From NCBI RefSeq assembly GCF_048569485.1, contig NC_134353.1:532672008-532736007 (forward strand): a stretch of 64,000 nt of DNA. Direction: 5' to 3'. This stretch comes from Anomaloglossus baeobatrachus (Eukaryota > Chordata > Amphibia > Anura > Aromobatidae). The position numbers and the translations under genes are program-made. The notes beneath the pieces were generated by a model. It saw only the letters and a program-made list of their open reading frames with translations, was not told where the DNA came from and did not search any database. Shown here piece after piece: positions 55,432 through 64,000 of this stretch (positions are counted from its first letter, which is position 1; every line of letters starts with the position of its first letter).

Positions 55432-58400
55432 CTAGCTGTAGTACCCGGGCGTTGCCCGGGATAGTAACTGTCTCTCTCCCAGTCTCTGTCTGTGTGTCCC
55501 TGTCTGTCTGTCTCTCTGTCTGTCTCTTTCCTTGTCTGTCTATGTCTCTGTCTGACTATTTCTATTTCTGTATTTGTATCTGTCTATCGGTCTCCATCTC
55601 TGTGTCTGTCTGTCTCTCTCTATCTCTGTGTCTGTCTCTATGTGTATGTCTGTCTGTCTCTTTCCCCGTCTGTCTTTTTTCCGTCTGTCTTGGTCTGTCG
55701 CTTTCCCCGTCTGTCTCTTTTCCCATCTGTCTCTTTCCAGGTTTGTCTCTTTCCCCATCTGTCTCTTTCCAGGTCTGTCTCTTTCCCCGTCTGTCTCTTT
55801 CCCCATCTGTCTCTTTCCCCATCTGTCTCTTTCCCCGTCTGTCTCTTTCCAGGGCTGTCTCTTTCCCCGTCTGTCTCTTTGCCTGTCTGTCTCTTTCCAG
55901 GACTGTCTCTTTCCCCGTCTGTCTCTTTCCCCGTCTGTCTCTTTCCCCGTCTGTCTCTTTCCCCGCCTGTCTCTTTCCCCATCTGCCCCTTTTCAGGGCT
56001 GTCTCTTTCCCCGTCTGTCTCTTTGTCTGTCTGTCTCTTTCCCCATCTGTCTCTTTCTCCGTCTGTCTCTTTCCCCGTCTGTCTCTTTCCAGGGCTGTCT
56101 CTTTCTAGGGCTGTATCTTTGCCCGTCTGTCTCTTTGCCCATCTGTCTCTTTCCCCATCTGTCTCTTTCCAGGGCTCTCTCTTTCCAGGCCTGTCTCTTT
56201 GCCCGGCTGACTCTTTCCAGGACTGTCTCCTTTCAGGGCTGTCTCTTTACCCGTCTGTCTCTTTTCCAGTCTGTCTCTTTCCCCGGCTGTCTCTTTCCCC
56301 GGCTGTCTCTTTCCTGGGCTGTCTCTTTCCAGGACTGTCTCTTTCTACGTCTGTCTCTTTCCCCATCTGTCTCTTTCCCCGTCTGTCTCTTTCCCCGTCT
56401 GTCTCTTTCCAGGTCTGTCTCTTTCCAGGTCTGTCTCCTTGCCCACCTGTCTCTTTCCAGGTCTGTCTCTTTCCCAATCTGTCTCTTTCCAGGGCTGTCT
56501 CTTTCCTCGTCTGTCTCTTTCCCAGTCTATCTCTTTCCCCGTCTCACTCTTTCCAGGGCTGTCTCTTTCCAGGGCTGTCTCTTTGCCCGGCTGTCTCTTT
56601 GCCTGTCTGTCTCTTTCCAGGGCTGTCTGTTTCCCCGTCTGTCTCTTTCCCCATCTGTCTCTTTCCCCGTCTGTCTCTTTCCCCATCTGCCCCTTTTCAG
56701 GGCTGTCTCTTTCCCCGTCTGTCTCTTTTCCGGTCTGTCTCTTTTCCAGTCTGTCTCTTTCCCCGGCTGTATCTTTCCCCGGCTGTCTCTTTCCCCGGCT
56801 GTCTCTTTCCCCGGCTGTCTCTTTCCTGGGCTGTCTCTTTCCAGGACTGTCTCTTTCTACATCTGTCTCTTTCCCCATCTGTCTCTTTCCCCGTCTGTCT
56901 CTTTCCCTGTCTGTCTCTTTCCAGGCCTGTCTCTTTCCAGGTCTGTCTCCTTGCCCATCTGTCTCTTTCCAGGTCTGTCTCTTTCCCCATCTGTCTCTTT
57001 CCAGGGCTGTCTCTTTCCTCGTCTGTCTCTTTCCCAGTCTGTCTCTTTCCCCGTCTCTCTCTTTCCAGGGCTGTCTCTTTCCAGGGCTGTCTCTTTCCCC
57101 GGCTGTCTCTTTGCCTGTCTGTCTCTTTCCAGGGCTGTCTCTTTCCCCGTCTGTCTCTTTCCCCATCTGTCTCTTTCCCCGTCTGTCTCTTTCCCCATCT
57201 GCCCCTTTTCAGGGCTGTCTCTTTCCCCGTCTGTCTCTTTGCCTGTCTGTCTCTTTCCCCATCTGTCTCTTTCTCCGTCTGTCTCTTTCCCCGTCTGTAT
57301 CTTTCCAGGGCTGTCTCTTTCCAGGGCTGTCTCTTTCTAGGGCTGTATCTTTGCCCATCTGTCTTTTTGCCCATCTGTCTCTTTCCCCATCTGTCTCTTT
57401 CCAGGGCTCTCTCTTTCCAGGCCTGTCTCTTTGCCCGGCTGACTCTTTCCAGGACTGTCTCCTTTCAGGGCTGTCTCTTTCCCCGTCTGTCTCTTTCCCG
57501 GTCTGTCTCTTTCCCGGTCTGTCTCTTTTCCGGTCTGTCTCATTTCCGGTCTGTCTCTTTCCCCGGCTGTCTCTTTCCCCAGCTGTCTCTTTCCTGGGCT
57601 GTCTCTTTCCAGGACTGTCTCTTTCTACGTCTGTCTCTTTCCCCATCTGTCTCTTTCCCCGTCTGTCTCTTTCCCCGTCTGTCTCTTTCCAGGTCTGTCT
57701 CTTTCCAGGTCTGTCTCTTTGCCCATCTGTCTCTTTCCAGGTCTGTCTCTTTCCCCATCTGTCTCTTTCCAGGGCTGTCTCTTTCCTCGTCTGTCTCTTT
57801 CCCAGACTGTCTCTTTCCCCGTCTCTCTCTTTCCAGGGCTGTCTCTTTCCAGGGCTGTCTCTTTCCCCGGCTGTCTCTTTGCCTGTCTGTCTCTTTCCAG
57901 GGCTGTCTCTTTCCCCATCTGTCTCTTTCCCCGTCTGTCTCTTTCCCCATCTGTCTCTTTCCCCATCTGCCTCTTTCCAGGGCTGTCTCTTTCCCCGGCT
58001 GTCTCTTTCCAGGGCTGTCTCTTTCCAGGGCTGTCTGTTTCCCCGTCTGTCTCTTTCCCCGTCTGTCTCTTTCCCCGTCTGTCTCTTTACCCATCTGTCT
58101 CTTTCCCCATCTGCCTCTTTCCAGGGCTGTCTCTTTCCCCAGCTGTCTCTTTCCCGGGCTGTCTCTTTCCAGGGCTGTCTGTTTCCCCCTCTGTCTCTTT
58201 CCCCGTCTGTCTCTTTCCCCGTCTGTCTCTTTCCCCGTCTGTCTCTTTCCCCATCTGCCTCTTTCCAGGGCTGTCTCTTTCCCCGGCTGTCTCTTTCCAG
58301 GGCTGTCTCTTTGCCCATCTGTCTCTTTGCCCATCTGTCTCTTTGCCCATCTGTCTCTTTTCCCATCTGTCTCTTTCCAGGGCTCTCTCTTTCCAGGCCT

Positions 58401-60617
58401 GTCTCTTTGCCCGGCTGACTCTTTCCAGGACTGTATCCTTTCAGGGCTGTCTCTTTCCCCGTCTGTCTCTTTCCCTGTCTGTCTCTTTTCTGGTCTGTCT
58501 CTTTCCCTAACTGTCTCTTTCCCTGGCTGTCTCTTTCCCTGGCTGTCTCTTTCCCCGGCTGTCTCTTTCCCCGGCTGTCTCTTTCCCCGGCTGTCTCTTT
58601 CCCCGGCAGTCTCTTTCCTGGGCTGTCTCTTTCTCCGTCTGTCTCTTTCCCCATCTGTCTTCTTCCCCGTCTGTCTCTTTCCCCGTCTGTCTCTTTCCCC
58701 GTCTGTCTCTTTCCAGGTCTGTCTCTTTGCCCATCTGTCTCTTTCCAGGTCTGTCTCTTTCCCCATCTGTCTCTTTCCAGGGCTGTCTCTTTCCTTGTCT
58801 GTCTCTTTCCCAGTCTGTCTCTTTCCCCATCTCTCTCTTTCCAGGGCTCTCTCTTTCCAGGGCTGTCTCTTTCCCCGTCTGTCTCTTTCCCCGTCTGTTT
58901 CTTTGCCCGTCTGTCTCTTTCCAGGTCTGTCTCTTTCCCCGGCTGTCTCTTTGCCTGTCTGTCTCTTTCCAGGGCTGTCTCTTTCCCCGTCTGTCTTTTT
59001 CCCCGTCTGTCTCTTTCCAGGGCTGTCTCTTTCCCCGTCTTTCTCTTTGCCTGTCTGTCTCTTTCCAGGACTGTCTCTTTCCCCGTCTGTCTCTTTCCCC
59101 GTCTGTCTCTTTCCCCGTCTGTCTCTTTCTCCGTCTGTCTCTTTCCCTGTCTGTCTCTTTCCCCGTCTGTCTCTTTCCCCATCTGCCTCTTTCCAGGTCT
59201 GTCTCTTTGCCCATCTGTCTCTTTCCAGGTCTGTCTCTTTCCCCACCTGTCTCTTTCCAGGGCTGTCTCTTTCCTTGTCTGTCTCTTTCCCAGTCTGTCT
59301 CTTTCCCCGTCTCTCTCTTTCCAGGGCTGTCTCTTTCCAAGGCTGTCTCTTTCCCCCTCTGTCTCTTTCCCCGTTTGTCTCTTTCCCCGTCTGTTTCTTT
59401 GCCCGTCTGTTTCTTTGCCCGTCTGTTTCTTTGCCCGTCTGTCTCTTTCCAGGTCTGTCTCTTTCCCCGGCTGTCTCTTTGCCTGTCTGTCTCTTTCCAG
59501 GGCTGTCTCTTTCCCTGTCTGTCTCTTTCCCTGTCTGTCTCTTTGCCCATCTGTTTCTTTGCCCGTCTGTTTCTTTGCCCGTCTGTCTCTTTCCAGGGCT
59601 GTCTCTTTCCCCGTCTTTCTCTTTCCCCGTCTGTCTCTTTCCCCGTCTGTCTCTTTCCCCGTCTGTCTCTTTCCCCATCTGTCTCTTTCCCTGTCTGTCT
59701 CTTTCCCCGTCTGTCTCTTTCCAGGGCTGTCTCTTTCCAGGGATGTCTCTTTCCAGGGCTGTCTCTTTGCCCATCTGTCTCTTTCCCCATCTGTCTCTTT
59801 CCAGGGCTCTCTCTTTCCAGGCCTGTCTCTTTGCCCGGCTGACTCTTTCCAGGACTGTCTCCTTTCAGGGCTGTCTCTTTTCCGGTCTGTCTCTTTCCCT
59901 GTCTGTCTCTTTTCTGGTCTGTCTCTTTCTCTGACTGTCTCTTTCCCTGACTGTCTCTTTCCCCGGCTGTCTCTTTCCCCGGCTGTCTCTTTCCCCGGCT
60001 GTCTCTTTCCCCGTCTGTCTCTTTCCCCGTCTGTCTCTTTCCCCGTCTGTTTCTTTGCCCGTCTGTCTCTTTCCAGGTCTGTCTCTTTCCCCGGCTGTCT
60101 CTTTCCAGGGCTGTCTCTTTCCAGGTCTGTCTCTTTCCAGGTCTGTCTCTTTGCTCTTCTGTGTCTTTGCCTGTCTGTCTCTTTCCAGGGCTATCTTTTT
60201 CCAGGGCTGTCTCATACCTCATCTATCTGTCTGTCTTTTTCCCCATCTGTCTCTGTCTCTGTCTGTGTGTCTTTTTCTGTCTCTCTATCCATCTCTCCAC
60301 CGACATCATATAACCTCACACATAAGCTTCAACTAACAGTTTCTTTTGTTCCTATAGCAACCACTGACAGTTGCTATTAATAACCTATAGCTCCCAGCTC
60401 CATTCAGTTTAATTGCGGCAGGATTTTAGAGACTAACTGTAAAGCACGGGGTAAAATTTTTCAGTCAAAACATAGTCTACGACGCTCCCTGGGTCACATG
60501 AGGTGTTTGTGCAAAATTTCGTGATTGTAAATGCGACGGTGCGGATTCCTTTAGCGGTCATACACACATACACACATACACACACATATACACATACACT
60601 CAGCTTTATATATTAGA
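55432..60617. mobile_element. 5.2-kb insertion holding a 16-bp array
   Basis: Left flank TTTATTTCAAA and right flank TAAAGGATTTTT join to TTTATTTCAAATAAAGGATT, which occurs uninterrupted at 18115-18136, so the insertion edges are set by comparison. It begins CTAGCTGTAGTACCCGGGCG and TTGCCCGGGATAGTAACTG, and ends in AAATTTCGTGATTGTAAATG, CACACATACAC and CAGCTTTATATATTAGA. Such paired ends are familiar from a dispersed repeat in frogs, probably a retroposon, but I cannot name the class. No reverse transcriptase seen. Confidence 0.6.
55665..60230. repeat. 16-bp tandem array, about 285 units
   Basis: Unit CTGTCTCTTTCC plus four variable bases (mostly CCGT, CCAT, AGGG, CCGG or AGGT; some units have TTGCCCRT). 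Period 16, with rare 1- to 6-base slips. Before it, 55470-55665, simpler CTGTCTGT steps lead in. The order of variants recurs in blocks of several hundred bases, so there is a higher-order repeat. No unit has a stop in any of three plus-strand frames, which explains the 1,480-residue frame with a 16-residue period; it is not a gene. Confidence 0.95.
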
Positions 60618-60952
60618 TAAAGGATTTTTCGTTGTGTGTGTTTCTTTAGTTTCACATACAGGTTAATCATGGAAGGTATCTCGGGGAGACACCTGCCATG
60701 ATTAACCCCATTATTACCTCGATTGCCACCGCACCAGGGCAATTCGGGATGAGCTGGGTAGAGTCCCGGGACTGCCGCATCACATGGATGCGGCATTTCT
60801 GGGCGGCTGCCTGCTGATATTGTTAATGTGGGGCTCTCTATCCTGACAATACCAGCCTCCAACCGTGTGGCTTTATCCTGGCTGGTATCAAAATTGAGGG
60901 AACCGTATTTTTTTTAAAAAATGTATTTATTTATTTTACTGCACGATATAGA

Positions 60953-61050
60953 CCCGCCCACCAGCGGCTGTGATTGGTTGCAGTGAGACAGCTGTCACTC
61001 ATCGTGAGGGCATGTCTGACTGCAACCAATCATGGGCGCCGGTGGGCGGG
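60953..61050. repeat. Hairpin with CCCGCCCACC arms
   Basis: CCCGCCCACCAGCGGCTGTGATTGGTTGCAG at the left is matched inverted at the right with a few changes (CTGCAACCAATCATGGGC, GGTGGGCGGG). ATTGG/CCAAT boxes lie in both arms. Confidence 0.75.
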
Positions 61051-61396
61051 GAAGGCATGGAATACCTGATTGAATAATGAAGCGGCAGCCATTTTCAAAA
61101 GAGGAAAAGCCGCCGATTTGTGACAGCCGTGCAGCGAGGCGCCCATGATTGCTGAGTAGGAAAGAGAGAGGGATTGTGCTGGGGACGCAGGATGCATGCA
61201 GATACGCAACGTGCGCACATACTTACTGTGAAAAGCCACGCTTTTGGTGATCGAACCGTTCTCGAACGTAACTTGAACTGCCGAACTTTAAGCAAATCGT
61301 TCGAGTTCGTCGAACGACTCGAACACCGCCCAAAATCACTCGAACATGAAATTGGCAAACCGTTCGACTCGAACATCACTCAACTCTAATCATGAT

Positions 61397-62289
61397 TCAG
61401 ACCATTTTTTCCGGTCCCCGCTGACGTGATCACTGGTATACACCGTATACTGATGATCACGTTACAGTAAATTACATCGCCGGTAAAAAATGATTTATCT
61501 CCAACCTGGCATGATCAAACATGTCAGCTCGGAGATAAATCTCCTCCCCGGTCCCCTCTGGTCCCCCGATGTCGCCAAAGTGCCCCCCTGGACCCCAATC
61601 CACCCTCCATAATCCAAGATGGCGGCACGCACACCAGCGCGCTGCCCGCATTCACCCTCTTCCTCTGATTTCTGTTGCAAGTGTCATGACAGATGCGACA
61701 GAAAACTCCTCCCCAGGTCCTGCCAGGTCACCCCCTACGCCCCCCGGTGTTCCCCGGTACCTTAGTCTTGGCGATCCCCGTGATCCCTGCTCTTCCTTTG
61801 TAGCGCTGGTCACATGCGCAGATGAGCTGACAGCCAGCTTCCTGCTTTCAGAAACGCTGGCTGGTTGCTCACACTCTGCTGCTGTGGACCCGTAGAGTGT
61901 GGGTGCAGTGACATTGCACCCACGCTCCTCAAATGGAGGGTCTGCACTCCTAGAAAATGGGGGATACATTCCCTGAATGTGCCCCCATATTCTGGAAGGT
62001 CCAGAATTGCCATGGGACCTCCAAAATGGATTACAGCGGACCCGTTTTTTTTTTCTTTTCAATAAATTGGTGAAAGAAGGAATGTTTTGGGGAGTGTTTT
62101 TTCAAATATTTTTTTTTTTGTTATCATTTTTTTTTATTACTGTCAATTAGTTATGTCGGGTATCAAATAGATGCCGTGACATCACTAACTGCTCGGCTTG
62201 ATGCCAGGTGACATTACAGCTGGTATCAACCCCATTTATTACCCTGTTTGCCACCGCAACAGGGCAACGGGATGAGTTGGGGCGAAGTG
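61397..62289. other. GC-richer part of the outer repeat, no gene
   Basis: Contains CTCCCCGGTCCCCTCTGGTC and CCCAGGTCCTGCCAGG. Short frames on both strands show no domain. Confidence 0.4.
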
Positions 62290-63760
62290 CTAGGATTGGC
62301 GCATCTATTCAAATTCAAATTTCAAATGGTGCTCCTTCCATTCCAAGTCTTCCCATTTATCCACACAGAGGTTTTTGGCCACATGTGGGGTATCCCTGTG
62401 CTCATAAGAAATTGGATAACAACCTTTGGGGTCCATTTTTTGTTGTTGCCTCTTCAAAAAGTGAGAAATTGGATGCTAAAGCAACATTTTTGGCGACCTA
62501 AGCTTATCAAATTCTGTGAAGTACTCGTGGATTCAAAATGCTCACTATACACCTAGATAAAAGCCTTTAGGGGTCTAGTTTCCAAAATCTGGCCACATGT
62601 TGAGGAGCTTCACTGTTTAGGCTCCTTAGGGGCTCTCCTAATGCAACATGGCGTCCACTATTGATTCCAGCCAAATTTGCAGTCAAATGGCACTCCTTCC
62701 CTTTCGAGCCCTGCTGTGTGTCCAAACAGTTGATTTCCACCACATATTAGGTATCGCCAAACTCAGGAGAAATCACATAATAAATTTCATGGTTATTTTT
62801 TCCTGTTACCCTTGTGGAAAAAAAGCTAGCTGGTTTAAGTAACAATTTTGTGGTAAAATTTTATTTTTTTATTTTCATGGCTCAACGTTATAAAATTCTG
62901 TGAAGCACCTGGGAGTTCAGGGTACTCACCAAACATCTAGATAAATTCCTTGAGGGGCCTAGTTTCCAAAATGGAGTCACTTGTGGGATGTTTCTGCTGT
63001 TTACGTACCTTAGGGGCCTTCCAAATGCGACATGGTGCCCGCAATCTTTTTCAGCCAAATTTCCTTTCCATGTAAATATTGCTCCTTCCGTTCCAAGCCC
63101 TCCCATTTGTCTAAACAAAGGTTTCAAACCACATGTGAGGTATCACCGCGCTCATAAGAAAGTGGGTAACAAACATTGGGGTCAAAGTTTTGGAATTACC
63201 TCTTAAAAAAGTGAAAAAATTTATGCTAAAGCAACATTTTTGAGAAAAAAATGAAAATTTTCAATATGACAGCGTAACGTTATCAAAATCTGTGAAGTAC
63301 CTGTGGGTCCAAAATGCTCACTATACCCCTAGATAGAAGCCTTGAGAGGTCTAATTTCCAAAATGGCATCACTTTTGGGGGGTTTCTGCTCTTTAGGTAC
63401 CTTAGCGGACCTGTAAATGCAACATGGTGCCCGCAATCTATTTCAGCCAAATTTGCTTTCCAAAATTCAAATATTGCTCCTTCTGTTCCGATCCCTCCCA
63501 TTTGTCCAAACAAAGGTTTCTGACCACATGTGGGGTATCGGCACATTCATAAGAAAGTGGGTAACAAGTTTTGGGGTCCATTTTGTTGTGTTATTTCTTC
63601 TAAAAGTGAATAAATTTGGGTTAGAGCAACATTTTTAGGTAAAATTTTATTTTTTGCTTTTTTTCATTCCACATTGCTTTAGTTTCTGTGAAGCACCTGA
63701 AGGGTTAATAAACTTCTTGAATCTGATTTTGAGTACTTTGGGGGGGTTAATTTTTTAGAA
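62290..63760. repeat. ~390-bp tandem array, about four diverged copies
   Basis: TAGTTTCCAAAATGG-type text recurs at about 62576, 62961 and 63352, AGCCAAATTTGC at 62672, 63052 and 63446, and GCTCCTTCCNTTCCAAG at about 62331, 62691, 63076 and 63471. The spacing is 360-395 bases. Copies have drifted by perhaps 20-25 percent. No open frame is conserved between copies. Confidence 0.8.
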
Positions 63761-64000
63761 TGGTGTCATTTTTTGGTATTTTCTGTCACCTAGGCCTCTC
63801 AAAGTCACTTCAAATATGATGTGGTCCTAAAAAATGGTTTTGTAAATTTTGATGTAAAAATGAGAAATTGCTGATAAACTTCGAACTCTTCTAACTTCCT
63901 AACAAAAAAAAATTGTTTACAAAATTGAGCTTATGTAAAGTAGACATGTGGGAAGTGTTATTTATTAACTATTTTGTGTCACAGAACTGTCTGGTTTAAC
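63761..64000. other. Repeat continues to the window edge
   Basis: AT-rich text ending TATTTATTAACTATTTTGTG and CTGGTTTAAC; no gene. It appears to be the tail of the outer repeat. Confidence 0.35.

Larger units (their letters stand above)
52229..61388. mobile_element. Large non-autonomous hAT-type element, 9.2 kb
   Basis: Ends TAGAGATGAGCCACCC and, in reverse complement, TAGAGTTGAGTGATGTTCG lie between exact 8-bp copies ATCATGAT at 52221-52228 and 61389-61396. The target fits nTnnnnAn of Ac-type hAT elements, as does the one at 37459. Subterminal zones are full of GTTCGACGAAC-type motifs on both sides (52256-52375 and 61250-61375). No transposase or BED finger is recognisable inside. Cargo: a palindromic block, a GA tract with tRNA-like head, and a 5.2-kb insertion dominated by a 16-bp array. 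Confidence 0.85.
52063..64000. mobile_element. Older dispersed repeat interrupted by the hAT-type element
   Basis: TTAACCCCATAACGACAGCC at about 52060 opens a repeat that runs into the target duplication at 52221 and resumes after 61397 (CAGACCATTTTTTCCGG, GATCACTGGTATACACC). It continues with GC-rich text, a ~390-bp tandem array from 62290, and runs off the window. TTAACCCC start suggests a TTAA-target DNA element like 26696, but the right end is not seen. Unity of left and right parts is inferred. Confidence 0.4.

Noticed and set aside
55492-59934. Open frame of 1,480 residues and similar long frames on both strands
   Set aside because: The 16-bp unit has no stop in any plus-strand frame and few on the minus strand, so long frames arise by arithmetic. 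The product is a 16-residue period of low complexity.
55665-60230. CRISPR-like regular array
   Set aside because: Units are 16 bp with only a 4-base variable part taken from a small set. There are no spacers, and the setting is a vertebrate genome.

Overview
The window looks like intergenic DNA from a repeat-rich vertebrate genome, most likely an anuran amphibian. The inference rests on many TTAA-flanked hairpin MITEs of the kind known from frogs (T2/Kolobok type), CR1 LINEs, several Tc1-like and hAT transposons, LTR retroelements and long simple repeats. I found no host protein gene, rRNA or tRNA gene that I can support. Every long open frame is either a transposon gene or a by-product of a tandem repeat whose unit lacks stop codons.

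Layout. 1-2063: an LTR retroelement on the minus strand, entering from the left edge (leader, primer-binding site, LTR). 2064-6690: AT-rich DNA with hairpin MITEs. 6692-7769: a solo LTR. 8968-11477: a deleted LTR element that keeps one LTR, a gag-like fragment and a stub of the other LTR. 11478-18130: MITEs, an LTR-like block and a degenerate minisatellite. 18749-20260: a Tc1-like transposon with inner and outer terminal repeats. 23115-24844: more MITEs. 25452-28752: a three-layer nest (Tc1-like element > TTAA/CCCC element > hairpin MITE). 28755-30029: hairpin elements. 30560-31793: a solo LTR. 31996-32631: a hairpin MITE. 32660-36960: Tc1 remnants around a CR1 LINE that is split by a solo LTR.

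37467-44110 is the best-preserved element: a 6.6-kb hAT transposon with an exact 8-bp target duplication, subterminal repeats, a 5-copy ~190-bp array before a BED-finger transposase gene, and a 118-bp array after it. The gene has one frame change. 44119-52062 holds a MITE, a TA microsatellite, a spaced inverted repeat, a degenerate Tc1-like element and an old CR1 fragment.

52229-61388 is a 9.2-kb hAT-type element with an exact 8-bp target duplication and no transposase. Its cargo is a palindromic block, a GA-rich tract next to a tRNA-like head, and a 5.2-kb insertion made mostly of a 16-bp tandem repeat. It sits inside an older dispersed repeat that resumes at 61397 and runs off the right edge through a ~390-bp tandem array. 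Two hAT elements and two further hAT-like ends share the terminus TAGnGwTGAG, so related transposases may have moved all of them.

Limits: boundaries without a target duplication are good to tens of bases only, and family names rest on sequence recognition, not on a database search.
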